Below are positions 47,602-58,259 of a DNA stretch of 64,000 bases, one piece after another. The DNA lies in contig NZ_JAJKLK010000021.1 of the NCBI RefSeq assembly GCF_020982545.1, positions 124,001-188,000 on the forward strand, in the 5' to 3' direction. Source of the DNA: Streptomyces sp. MNU76 (GTDB lineage: Bacteria; Actinomycetota; Actinomycetes; Streptomycetales; Streptomycetaceae). Below the pieces are notes generated by a model, which searched no databases, was not told where the DNA came from, and worked only from the letters and a program-made list of their open reading frames with translations. Each line of letters starts with the position of its first letter. Positions within the stretch are counted from its first letter, which is position 1. The translations under genes and the position numbers were made by a program.

Positions 47602-47873
47602 CCGTTTCTCCCGTATGCACGAAATCGCCGCTCCCGTGAGGGGAGTGGCCGATGGGCTCGATTCACACTTCTGTGTGTCGTGTGCGCTGCGCAATCGTGG
47701 AGGACCACGAGATGCACCACGAGATCACCGCGGGAGGGACCACGGGACCACCGCGGGAGGGGCCGCGGGACCGGCCACGGCGTTTTCACGCCGACCGTCC
47801 GCGAACGGTGCACCCCGACGGGCCCTGCCCCGTCTACGGAAGCGGAAAACCACCTTCCACGAAGGAGACAGCG
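47602..47873. promoter_or_regulatory. Divergent region between the two CIS regulators
   Basis: The 272-bp gap between two divergent regulator genes holds no gene I can support. It contains short direct repeats built on gggaccaccgcgggaggg-like and gaccacgagatgcaccacga motifs, around 47700-47790. The GAAGGAGACAGCG ribosome site of the LAL gene lies at its right end. These repeats are possible binding sites for one of the two LuxR proteins. Confidence 0.4.
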
Positions 47874-50800
47874 ATGTGCCCGCCGGAACCGCTTCTCGAA
47901 CGCCGTGAGGCCATGGAGCTGCTGACCGCGGAGGCAACCCGTGCCCGAAACGGCTCGGGTCGCCTGGTGCTGCTCCGGGGTGCCACCGGCACCGGCCGCA
48001 CCGCGCTCCTGGAGTCCGCGGCCGAGCACGCGGCGGCGAACGGCATGCGGGTCCTGCGGGCCCGCTGCTCGCCCGAGCACACCTCCGTACCGTTCGACAC
48101 CGTCTTCCAACTCCTCTCCCACGGGCCGGAGTTCGACCAGGCCGCGGGCGAGGCGCCGGACCCGCCGGGTACCCCGCCGCACCGGGGCAGGCCCGCCCGG
48201 CTGTGGCGCCTGCTGCGGTCCTACGCGGCCGAGTCCCCCCTCCTCGTCGCCGTGGACGACGTCCACTTCGCCGACCCCGCCTCCCGCCGCTGGCTCGTCG
48301 AGGCCGTCCGCCGCATCGACCGGCTGCCGGTCCTCCTGGTGGCCACCGAGCGCGGCCAGTACGACATCGACCCCCCGGCGGACGGTCTCGCGCACGCCCT
48401 CTCGCCCGCCCTCGTGCACACCCACACCCTTGCCCCGCTGAGCCCCGACGCCGCGGCGCGACTGGTCCGCAGCGTCCACGCCGGTGCCCCGCCGGAACGG
48501 GTCGACGCCTGCTTACGCGCGGGCGCGGGCAACCCGCTGTGGCTGCGCGCCCTGCTGTCCGACCTCCGCGACACCGACCCCGGGGCCTTCGAGGCTGCCC
48601 TTCCGGACACCTGCGCGGCGCTCTACCCGGGCAACTACGCCGCCGCGGTGTCCTGGTGGCTGGACAGCGCCGGGCCCGCGACCGTCGAGGTCGCCCGCGC
48701 ACTCGCCGCGCTGGACGACACGCACGCCCGCGCACCGGGTGACGCTCGCACCTGCGCACCGGATGACGAGAACGCCCCCTCGCCCGCCGGCGAGGGCACC
48801 CCCGTGCCGATCGACGCCGACCTGCTCGCCCGCACGGCCGGCGTCGACCCCGCCCGCGTCCCCGGCTGGCTCACCGCCATGACCGGCCTCGGCCTGCTGA
48901 GCCCCGACACCGAGGGCCGGCCGCGCTACGCCCACCCGCTGCTGCGGGACGCCGTGCTCGGCGGCTGGGCCGGCGCCGACCGGCAGGCCGCCCACCGCCG
49001 GGCCGCCGAGGCGCTGCTGCACCGCGGTGACAGCGCCGCGGCCGTCGCCGGCCAACTGCTGCGCTGCGGCCCCGTGGGCGAGACCTGGGCGGCTGTCGCC
49101 CTGCTCGACGCCGCCGACCTCGCCGTCCGCGACGACCGCAGCGACGACGCCGTCGCCCTCCTGCGCCGCGCCCTCGACGAACCGATGCCGCCCGCCCGCC
49201 GCACCGTGGTCCTCACCGAACTGGGCTCCCTGGAGTACGCCACCGTACGGTCCGGCGCGGGCATTCCCCGGCTCGTCGAGGCGATGCGCCAGCCGGGCCC
49301 GCCCCACGAGCGCGTCCGGGCGGCCGTCGCGCTCGGCACCGCCCTGGCCCGACGCGGCGAGGCCCGCGCCGCCGTCGACGTGCTGCGCGGGCTGCACGAC
49401 GAGCACCTGACGGACCATCCGGACCTGATCCGCACGGTCCAGACCGCCTCGGCGCTGCTCTCCGACCACGACCAGGGCGTACGGCAGGAGGTCTACCGCC
49501 GGCTGCGCGAGACCGCCGAGGCCTCCCCCCACCTGGTCGGCACCCCGGGGCAGGCGCTCCTGGTGCGCTACGAGGCCACCGCCGGCCTGACCTCGGCGGC
49601 CGCCGCGATGGACCGCGTCCGGGCCCTGCTCGCCCAGCCGGTCGACCCCACGGACGAGGTCTTCCTGCTGGGCACGGCCGCCGCGGTCGCCCAGTGGGCC
49701 GACCAGCTCGACGAGGCCGAACGGCTGGTCCGGCGGGGCCTCGGCGGCCGGCGGACCTCCCTGCTGCACCCCATGCACCTGGCCCTGCGCAACGTCCGCG
49801 TCGACATCACCGCCGCGCGCGGCGCCCACGCGGAGGTCCTCGCAGACCCCGAGGTCAGGCGCGCGGTCGCGGGCCGCTCCGAGTCCGCCAACGCGCTGGC
49901 CCACGCGGTCATCGCCCTCGTGGAGACCGACCGCACGGACGAGGCCGCGCGCCTGGCCGACGCCTTCGACCTCCAGAACGCCCACGACACCTGGGAGTTG
50001 AACCGCTTCCTCTACGCCCGTGGACTCCTTCGCGCCGCCACCGGCGACCCGGCGGCCGCCCTGGACGACTTCCTGGAGTGCGGCCGCCGCCAGGCGGCAC
50101 GGGACGTGGCGAGCCCGGTCGTCACCCCCTGGCGCACCGCCGCCGCCGAGTGCCACCTCGCCCTCGGCCGCCCCCACGAGGCCCTGGCCCTGGCCGAAGA
50201 GGAACTCTCCCTGGCCACCGTCTGGAACACGCCCCGAGTGGTCGGCCGCGCCCTCACCACGCTCGCCACGGCCACCCGGGGCCACCGGGGCCTCCACCTG
50301 GCCGACCGGGCGGTGCACCTCCTCCGCCACGGCACGGAGGGCCCCGGGGAGCCCGGGGCCACGGCCGCGCCGCCGGAGACCGCCGCCGCCCACCACGGGC
50401 CGGCGCTGTGGGGTGCCGACGCGTCGGGTGGCGGCCCGCTGCGGTGGGGTGCCGAGGCCTCGCGCGCAGGCGCGACCTCGTGGAGCGTCACAGCGGCGGG
50501 CGGCCCGCCCGCGAGGGTGACGGCGACGCGCGGCTGGGCACTGGGCGGGGGCCCGCTGCGAGCAGTGTCCGACCGCCCGACGGACGGGACGTCCACGTTG
50601 TCGTCGATCACCGGCTGGGCAACGCCCGAGACACCGGGCGGCGGCCGACCGGCAGCGGAGGCGCCGGGTGGCGGACCGGCGACGGACCCATCCGGCTTCG
50701 GACGGGCCGTCACCGCGGGTGGGCGGTGGACCGCGGCGCGGGCGGACGCGGCACGCACCCCTGACCCGCGAACGAGGAAGCCCGTCGCCCCGCACGTGGA

Positions 50801-51391
50801 ACGGCCCCCCTCGCCGACCACGGCCGAGGCGGTGCCGCCGGTCGGAGACCGGCACGGCGCGGCGTACGGTCGCGGGGCGGTGTCGCCGGACGGAAACGGT
50901 TCCGCGCCGTGGGCCCGTGGCCGGGCCACGGCGGACGGCGGTGGATCGGTGGCCGCGGGCGGCCTGCGAGGGACGCCGCCGGACTCGTTCGCGCCCGTCG
51001 ACGTGGAGTTGATACCGGCGCTCGTGGCGCAGGGGCGAGGGCTCGTCGCCGTCGGGGAGCGGGGCGGGCCCGGGACGCGTTCCGGGAGGCGGCCGAACGC
51101 GCCGAGCGCCTCGGCGCCCACCGCATGCGCGCCCTCGCGGAGTCGGCGCTGCGCGAGGGCGGTGCCCGCCGCACGGCGACGCCGCTCACCGGCCCCTCTG
51201 CCCTGACCGCCGGCGAGCGCCGTATCGCCGAACTCGCCGCCCAGAACCGCACGAACACCGAGATAGGGCAGCTCCTCCACCTGGCCCGCCGCACCGTCGA
51301 GACCCATCTGACCAGCACCTACCGCAAGCTGGGCATCCGCCGCAGATCGGAACTCGGCGCGGCCCTCACCGACACCGGGGAGGCCCCCTGA
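47874..51391 (+). CDS. LAL-type LuxR regulator with AAA domain and long disordered insert (frame change near 51060)
   Basis: About 1,172 residues from ATG 47874. An N-terminal STAND-like ATPase has Walker A LRGATGTGRTALLESAAEHA and Walker B PLLVAVDDVHFADP. TPR-like helices follow to residue about 820. A Gly/Pro/Ala-rich disordered insert of roughly 230 residues comes next (PALWGADASGGGPLRWGAEA and similar repeats). A one-base shift near 51060, in GGGGCGGGCCCGGG, leads into ARDAFREAAERAERLGAHRM. The C-terminal LuxR domain is TAGERRIAELAAQNRTNTEI then HLARRTVETHLTSTYRKLGI. It is the expected activator at this edge of Streptomyces CIS loci. Confidence 0.85.
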
Positions 51392-51587
51392 TACGCCCCG
51401 GAACATTCGCCCCGTCCCGCCGTCCGAAGGCCGCGCCGCGCCCGCACCGCGCCCGCGCCGTGCCCGCACCGAAGTCGGCGCCGATGTCCGTCGAAAGTCC
51501 GCGCCCGATTCCGTGAACCGGACGGCGGGCGGATGCGTAGGAAAACCGGGAGCACCCACGCGTAGCCGACACATCCAAGGAGTACCC

Positions 51588-52025
51588 ATGAGCAGCCCGC
51601 CCCGCCTGAACGACTGGCTGACGGAACGTCAGCCCCTCGTCCTGGGCCTGTTCCGCATCGTCCTGGGCCTGCTGTTCACCAGCGAGGGCGCGGCCACGGT
51701 CTTCGGCATCCTGGACCGCAAGGCGAGCCCGGTCGGCGACTGGCCCTTCTGGTACGCCGGAGTCATCGAACTGACCTGCGGCGTCCTGATCCTCCTCGGC
51801 GTGGCGACGCGCGGCGCCGCGTTCCTCAGCTCGGGCATCATGGCCTTCGCCTACTTCACGGAACACCAGAAGGACGGCCTCTTCCCCCTCCAGAACGGCG
51901 GCCTCGCCCCCGTCCTCTTCTGTTGGGGCTTCCTCCTGCTGGTCTTCGCCGGCCCGGGCGCCCTGGCCCTCTCGGGCCTCACCGGCCGCGAGGCCCGCAC
52001 CAGCCCCGTACGTGGAACCACGTAA
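51588..52025 (+). CDS. DoxX-family membrane protein
   Basis: 145 residues from ATG 51588 with AAGGAG upstream. Four hydrophobic helices match DoxX/SURF4-like proteins: LVLGLFRIVLGLLFTSEGAA, VIELTCGVLILLGVATRGAA, AFLSSGIMAFAYFTEHQKDG and APVLFCWGFLLLVFAGPGAL. The family is linked to redox or membrane stress functions, but its exact role is unclear. The N-terminal PPRLNDWLTERQPLVLG is typical of actinomycete members. It sits between the CIS regulator and the debris zone. Confidence 0.88.
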   Translation: MSSPPRLNDWLTERQPLVLGLFRIVLGLLFTSEGAATVFGILDRKASPVGDWPFWYAGVIELTCGVLILLGVATRGAAFLSSGIMAFAYFTEHQKDGLFPLQNGGLAPVLFCWGFLLLVFAGPGALALSGLTGREARTSPVRGTT

Positions 52026-52131
52026 CCCGCTACGGAGCTTCACCACGCGGACGCGGCAGGAACGATCGGCGCGGACGGCCGCGGCCAGGGTGCGGTGCAC
52101 CGCCGCAGCCGTCGCCCCGAGGAGGCACCCG

Positions 52132-52335
52132 ATGGGCGCTCGTTCGTTCATGCTCGCGACCCGGATACCGATGTCGCGGGACGGCTTCGACGCATGGCTG
52201 CGCACGCCCCTGCCGGACCTCGGCATCATCGAGAACCCGGCGGCGATGTACACGGGCTGGGCCCTCGACGGCACGGAGCCGGACTGGGAGCTGAACGCGC
52301 GCGCGGACTCTCCGCAGGCAGTGACGGGCATCCGC
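52132..52335 (+). pseudogene. 5' fragment of a hypothetical gene, cut off by foreign DNA
   Basis: It starts at ATG 52132 after GAGGAGG with normal spacing, so the gene start is real. The first about 67 codons read MGARSFMLATRIPMSRDGFD, AWLRTPLPDLGIIENPAAMY and TGWALDGTEPDWELNARADS. Near 52335 this coherent sequence ends, and the opposite strand becomes an hsdR fragment. The open frame beyond that point is shadow sequence. I do not recognise the family. It probably lost its 3' part when the hsdR fragment arrived. Confidence 0.65.
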
Positions 52336-52344
52336 GCCGAACGG

Positions 52345-52966
52345 TCAGGGACCCCGGTTGTTGCGGTCCACCAGGAAGAGGACCCGCTCGGCCTGCGCGT
52401 ACTTGAGCATCCGGTACGAGAACGTGACCGCCGTGTATGTCTTGCCCGCGCCGGTCGCCATCTGGACCAGGGAGCGGGACTGGCCCGTGCCCTGCTGGCC
52501 CTTGCCCAGGGCGACGGACTTCTCCACGCCGAGCACCGGCTTGATCTGCGCGGGGCGCAGCGGGCGTTCGTCCAGCTCGGGCATGCGCAGGCGCAGTCGG
52601 GCCCGGTAGGAGGGCGCCTGGGGGGCCTGATCGGCCTGGCGGATCCAGCGCGCCAGGGTGCGGGGCTGGTGGAAGGAGAAGATCCGCCTGCTGCGCGAGT
52701 CGGGGTCGAGTGTGTTGCGGAACCGCGTCTCGCCGCCGTCCGAGACATAGCGGAAGGGCAGAGGGGTGCGCCAGGCGATCAGGCGCAGCTGTGCCTCGGT
52801 GGGGTGGTCGGCGCAGCGGTCGGCCTGCGCCTCGGCGGTGGTCAGGTCGGCGCCCTCCCGCTTGGCCTCGATCACGCCGACGAGCTTGCGTTCCACGTAC
52901 AGGGCGTAGTCGGCGCGGCCGGTGGCCGTGGTCGTCTCGCGGACGGCGTCCCTTGGCGTGATGTAG
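52345..52966 (-). pseudogene. Type I restriction enzyme R subunit (HsdR) internal fragment
   Basis: About 205 codons of an HsdR protein lacking both ends. The N-terminal nuclease part reads DRYITPRDAVRETTTATGRA, ADYALYVERKLVGVIEAKRE (Asp and ExK of the PD-(D/E)xK site) and TAEAQADRCADH. The helicase start has Walker A VQMATGAGKTYTAVTFSYRM. Sequence stops after RVLFLVDRNNRG, where motif Ia should continue. No HsdM or HsdS gene is near. It adjoins an IS256-type transposase fragment on one side and a broken hypothetical gene on the other, so it is non-functional debris. Confidence 0.82.
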
Positions 52967-52967
52967 C

Positions 52968-53162
52968 GGTCAGGTCCTCCTTCGCGTCGAGAAGCATCTC
53001 TTTGACCTTGGGGAACTGCTCGCCGAGCATGTCCGCGACGGTGTCAAGGTGGACCCGGACCGCTTCGGCGGTGGGCTGGGCGAAGAGCGTGCGGATCGTC
53101 GTGGCGACCATCTCCGCAGCTCCCTTCGGGATCACCGAGAAGACGTTGCGGACGAAGTGAAG
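52968..53162 (-). mobile_element. IS256-family transposase fragment
   Basis: About 65 codons from the middle of a mutator-type transposase: HFVRNVFSVIPKGAAEMVAT, TIRTLFAQPTAEAVRVHLDT and VADMLGEQFPKVKEMLLDAK then EDLTA. Sequence on both sides is unrelated, and the catalytic Asp/Glu segments and terminal repeats are absent. It is fused at about 52967 to the hsdR fragment. It marks past insertion-sequence activity at this junction. Confidence 0.8.
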
Positions 53163-53259
53163 CCATAGAGAAACATGGCGTCGCTTCCGTCTGCTGGCGT
53201 CCGTTGAAACGAGCCGGAATCCCTCAATGCGCACATCGCCCGGAAGCAGTGGCACGAGT

Positions 53260-53295
53260 GTTCGTCTCGCGAGGTCCGTTCGTCTCGCGAGGTCC
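53260..53295. repeat. Perfect 18-bp tandem duplication
   Basis: The 18-base unit gttcgtctcgcgaggtcc occurs twice in direct succession (53260-53277 and 53278-53295), about 100 bases beyond the transposase fragment and about 40 bases before the candidate -10 box. It may be an insertion footprint or a regulator site. Confidence 0.8.
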
Positions 53296-53312
53296 GGAGG
53301 CGGTGCGGCGGA

Positions 53313-53341
53313 TCGAGGTGACGTATAGGTCTAGCTATAAT
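53313..53341 (+). promoter_or_regulatory. AT-rich promoter-like element with TATAAT
   Basis: A TATAAT box at 53336-53341 sits in the AT-rich stretch cgtataggtctagctataat, rare for this genome and 30 bases before the GTG of the AAA gene. No good -35 lies 17 bases upstream (tcgagg). GGAG precedes the GTG at normal spacing. The AT content suggests this control region came with transferred DNA. Confidence 0.55.
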
Positions 53342-53370
53342 AACTGCACCCATACGTAGGAGCTGGTGCT

Positions 53371-54840
53371 GTGGACAAGCCCGCCGAGATGTTCGACCGT
53401 GTCTTCGAATGGGTCGAGCTGACTCGGTTCGCCACCCTGCCGGGCCCGAGGGCCACGCTGGGCGTGGTCTCCGGTCGCCGCCGACAGGGCAAGACCTTCC
53501 TGCTCGACGCCGTCGCTCGTGCCAGTGGCGGCTTCATGTTCACCGCCACCGAGACCACCGAGGCCGACGCCCTGCGTCAGTTCGGTGAGGCACTGGCCCG
53601 TTATCGCGGGCAGTCCACTCCGTTCCGCTTCGCGCACTGGGACGAGGCGGTCGCGGAACTCATGCGCATCGCCGACGCGGGCGGCCCCACCGTGGCGGTC
53701 ATCGACGAGTTCCCCTTCCTCGCCAAGGCGTCTCCCTCCCTGCCTTCGATCATCCAGCGTGCTCTGGACCCTGCTGCCCAGCACACCAACACTCCCGTGC
53801 GCCTGCTGCTGTGCGGCTCCGCACTGTCGTTCATGGGCCGGTTGCTGTCCGGTAACGCTCCGCTGCGTGGCCGAGCCGGCCTCGAACTCGTGGTCCCGAC
53901 CCTGGACTTCCGGCTCGCGGCCGAATTCTGGCAGATCGACGACCCGCGCACCGCGCTGCTGACCAATGCCATCGTCGGCGGCACGCCCGCCTACCGCCGT
54001 GAGTTCACCCAGGGCGACACCCCGGCCGGGCCGGACGACTTCGACGACTGGGTCGTCCGAGCCGTCCTCAACCCGGCGCGTCCGCTTTTCCGAGAAGCCC
54101 GCTACCTTCTCGCCGAGGAGCCTGAGCTTCACGACACCGCGTTGTACCACTCGGTACTGGCAGCCATCGCCGCCGGTAACGCCGCTCGTGGCGGCATCGC
54201 CGACTACCTGGGACGCAAGTCCACCGACCTCGCTCACCCGTTGAGCGTTCTGCAGGACGTCGGCATGATCACCCACGAAGCCGATGCCTTTCGCCGTAAC
54301 CGCTCCGCCTACCGCATCGCCGAACCGCTCGTCACCTTCTACCACGCGGTCATGCGCCCGGCCTGGGGCGATCTGGAACGCCCCGGGCGGGCGTCCGACG
54401 TATGGCGCCGGACCCGGTCCACCTTCCGCAGCAAAGTCGTCGGTCCGCACTTCGAGCAGGTCTGCCGGGAATGGGCCCGCTGGCATGCGGCACCCGAGAC
54501 TCAGGGAGGACACGTCACACGCGTCGCCGGCGGAACTGTCAACGACCCGGCTGTCAGGACCAGTCACGAGGTCGACGTCGCAGTCCACGGCGAGAGCCAA
54601 GAGGGTCGACAGGTGCTGCTCGCCATCGGCGAAGCGAAGTGGAGTGAGGTGATGGGAGCCAGCCACCTGGAACGCCTCCGGCACATCCGTTCCCTCCTGA
54701 TCAAGAACGGCACGGCTACCGAGGCAACGAGGCTCTACTGCTTCAGCGGCACGGGCTTCACCGATGAGCTGCATCACCTGGCAAAGAGCGACCCCACGAT
54801 TCAACTGATCGACCTGCCCCGCCTCTACCACGGAGAGTGA
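53371..54840 (+). CDS. AAA ATPase with C-terminal nuclease-like domain (archaeal-ATPase/DUF234 type)
   Basis: 489 residues from GTG 53371. The N-terminal ATPase has Walker A VSGRRRQGKTFLLDAVARAS and Walker B TVAVIDEFPFLAKA. A winged-helix middle includes GGIADYLGRKSTDLAHPLSV and YRIAEPLVTFYHAVM. The C-terminal DUF234-like segment has SHEVDVAVHGE and LLAIGEAKWSE, the Asp-x-ExK arrangement of restriction-type nucleases. Its function is not established. Such genes are often found near defence or mobile genes, and this one sits beside hsdR and IS debris behind an AT-rich promoter. Confidence 0.82.
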   Translation: MDKPAEMFDRVFEWVELTRFATLPGPRATLGVVSGRRRQGKTFLLDAVARASGGFMFTATETTEADALRQFGEALARYRGQSTPFRFAHWDEAVAELMRIADAGGPTVAVIDEFPFLAKASPSLPSIIQRALDPAAQHTNTPVRLLLCGSALSFMGRLLSGNAPLRGRAGLELVVPTLDFRLAAEFWQIDDPRTALLTNAIVGGTPAYRREFTQGDTPAGPDDFDDWVVRAVLNPARPLFREARYLLAEEPELHDTALYHSVLAAIAAGNAARGGIADYLGRKSTDLAHPLSVLQDVGMITHEADAFRRNRSAYRIAEPLVTFYHAVMRPAWGDLERPGRASDVWRRTRSTFRSKVVGPHFEQVCREWARWHAAPETQGGHVTRVAGGTVNDPAVRTSHEVDVAVHGESQEGRQVLLAIGEAKWSEVMGASHLERLRHIRSLLIKNGTATEATRLYCFSGTGFTDELHHLAKSDPTIQLIDLPRLYHGE

Positions 54841-55000
54841 CTCCCGATCTGCAGCGCGGGGGACCGGCCGACCGCCCCGGCCGGCGGACCCGCATGAGGA
54901 GTCCGGGCTGTTCGGCGGTTGAACGGCCGCGTGTTGGGCGACGGGTTCCGGGCCGAGCCGCAACTGCAAAGATGCGAACGCGCTGGGCAGGGCCTTTTCC

Positions 55001-56368
<1,368 letters not shown>

Positions 56369-56478
56369 GGTGACTCCTCAGAACGGGGGAGGGTTGTGCA
56401 GGGGGTGGGGCACCGCGCTCACTTCCCAGTGTGCGCGGTGCCCCGGAAAAGCGGGACTACGGGCCGGTGAAGCCCGGG

Positions 56479-57744
56479 TTACTTCCCCAGCCCCGGGTAC
56501 AGCGGGTGCTTGTCGGCGAGTGCCTTGACCCGGGTCTTGAGCGCCTCGGCGTCGTAGGCCGGCTTGAGCGTCTCGGCGATGACGTCGGCGACCTCGGTGA
56601 AGTCCTCGGCGGTGAAGCCGCGGGTGGCCAGGGCGGGCGTGCCGATGCGCAGGCCGGAGGTGACCATCGGAGGACGCGGGTCGCCCGGGACCGCGTTGCG
56701 GTTGACGGTGATGCCGACCTCGTGGAGGCGGTCCTCGGCCTGCTGTCCGTCCAGCTCCGCATTGCGCAGGTCGACCAGGATCAGGTGCACGTCGGTGCCG
56801 CCGGAGAGCACGTCGACACCGGCCTCGCGGGCGTCCGGTGCCGTCAGCCGCTCCGCGAGGATCCGCGCGCCCTCGACCGTGCGCCGCTGCCGCTCCTTGA
56901 ACTCCTCGCTCGCGGCGACCTTGAAGGACACCGCCTTCGCCGCGATGACGTGCTCCAGCGGACCGCCCTGGAAACCGGGGAACACCGAGGAGTTCAGCTT
57001 CTTCGCGAACTCCTTCTTCGCCAGGATGATGCCGCCGCGCGGCCCGCCGAGCGTCTTGTGGGTCGTGGAGGTGACCACGTCGGCGTAGGGCACCGGGTTG
57101 GGGTGCAGCCCGGCCGCGACCAGACCCGCGAAGTGCGCCATGTCCACCCACAGATGGGCGCCGACCTCGTCGGCGATCCGGCGGAACTCCGCGAAGTCCA
57201 GCTGACGCGGGTACGCCGACCAGCCCGCGATGATCACCTTGGGCCGGTGCTCCTTGGCGAGGCGCTCCAGCTCCGCCATGTCGACCAGGCCGGTCGCGGT
57301 GTCCACGTGGTAGGCGACGACCTCGAACTGCTTGCCCGAGAAGTTCAGCCGCATGCCGTGGGTGAGGTGGCCACCGTGCGCCAGGTCCAGCCCGAGGATG
57401 GTGTCGCCGGGCTGGGCCAGGGCGAACAGGGCCGCCTGGTTGGCCGAGGCGCCCGAGTGGGGCTGCACGTTGGCGTACTCGGCGCCGAACAGCTCCTTCA
57501 CCCGGTCGATGGCGATCTGCTCGGCGACGTCGACATGCTCACAGCCGCCGTAGTAGCGGCGGCCCGGGTAGCCCTCGGCGTACTTGTTGGTCAGGACCGA
57601 ACCCTGCGCCTCCATGACCGCCACCGGAGCGAAGTTCTCCGAGGCGATCATCTCCAGGGTGGACTGCTGACGGTGCAGCTCGGCGTCGAGGGCGGCGGCG
57701 ACGTCCGGGTCCAACTCGTGCAGGGGCGTGTTCAGAAGCGACAT
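56479..57744 (-). CDS. glyA: Serine hydroxymethyltransferase
   Basis: 421 residues from ATG 57744, the usual length. The PLP-binding Lys lies in VVTSTTHKTLGGPRGGIILA. Other family landmarks are MIASENFAPVAVMEAQGSVL, NKYAEGYPGRRYYGGCEHVD, NVQPHSGASANQAALFALAQ and GTPALATRGF. It interconverts serine and glycine with tetrahydrofolate. It lies 18 bp after gcvH in the same direction, so glycine cleavage and serine synthesis are co-expressed. Confidence 0.97.
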   Translation of the reverse strand: MSLLNTPLHELDPDVAAALDAELHRQQSTLEMIASENFAPVAVMEAQGSVLTNKYAEGYPGRRYYGGCEHVDVAEQIAIDRVKELFGAEYANVQPHSGASANQAALFALAQPGDTILGLDLAHGGHLTHGMRLNFSGKQFEVVAYHVDTATGLVDMAELERLAKEHRPKVIIAGWSAYPRQLDFAEFRRIADEVGAHLWVDMAHFAGLVAAGLHPNPVPYADVVTSTTHKTLGGPRGGIILAKKEFAKKLNSSVFPGFQGGPLEHVIAAKAVSFKVAASEEFKERQRRTVEGARILAERLTAPDAREAGVDVLSGGTDVHLILVDLRNAELDGQQAEDRLHEVGITVNRNAVPGDPRPPMVTSGLRIGTPALATRGFTAEDFTEVADVIAETLKPAYDAEALKTRVKALADKHPLYPGLGK

Positions 57745-57762
57745 GCGTACGACCTCGTCTTC

Positions 57763-58140
57763 TCAGCCGGCGGTGTGGGCTACGTACTCGTCGGCGGAGA
57801 GCAGATCGTCCGGCTCCTCCGCGACGCGTACCTTGAACAGCCACCCGCCCTCGAAGGGGGCGGTGTTCACCAGCGACGGGTCGCTCACGACGTCCTCGTT
57901 GATCTCGGTGATCTCACCCGAGACCGGCGAGTACAGGTCGCTGACCGACTTCGTGGACTCCAGTTCGCCACAGGTCTCGCCCGCGGTCACCGTGGAGCCC
58001 ACCTCGGGGAGCTGGGCGTAGACGACATCGCCGAGCGCGTTCGCCGCGAACTCCGTGATGCCGACCGTCGAGACGCCGTCCTCGGCGACCGACAGCCACT
58101 CGTGCTCCTTGCTGTAGCGCAGCTGCTGGGGGTTGCTCAT
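57763..58140 (-). CDS. gcvH: Glycine cleavage system H protein
   Basis: 125 residues from ATG 58140, full length. The lipoylated Lys lies in GELESTKSVSDLYSPVSGEI, preceded by FAANALGDVVYAQLPEVGST. It carries the aminomethyl group between the P and T proteins. It is 119 bp downstream of gcvT in the riboswitch-led operon. No gcvP gene is present in the window, so the P protein must be encoded elsewhere. Confidence 0.97.
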   Translation of the reverse strand: MSNPQQLRYSKEHEWLSVAEDGVSTVGITEFAANALGDVVYAQLPEVGSTVTAGETCGELESTKSVSDLYSPVSGEITEINEDVVSDPSLVNTAPFEGGWLFKVRVAEEPDDLLSADEYVAHTAG

Positions 58141-58259
58141 GGCCTGAATTCTCCTGTACGCGAGGGTGTGGTGATGAAGGGGGGACTGCTGAAACCGCTG
58201 TTGAGCAGCGCGAAGGTGCCCAGTGTCACGCTCGGGCCGGGCGGCCGCGCGCCCAGTGT

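Noticed and set aside
25100..51100. Frame changes read as programmed ribosomal frameshifts
   Set aside because: They lie in unrelated genes, point in different directions and lack a common slippery site plus hairpin. Assembly error is simpler.
52345..53162. Active type I restriction system or insertion sequence
   Set aside because: HsdR lacks both ends, hsdM and hsdS are absent, and the transposase piece lacks its catalytic segments and terminal repeats.
51400..53400. tRNA gene or attachment site at the edge of the CIS region
   Set aside because: I saw no cloverleaf-like sequence and no convincing direct repeat pair flanking the cluster, although I could not run a search.
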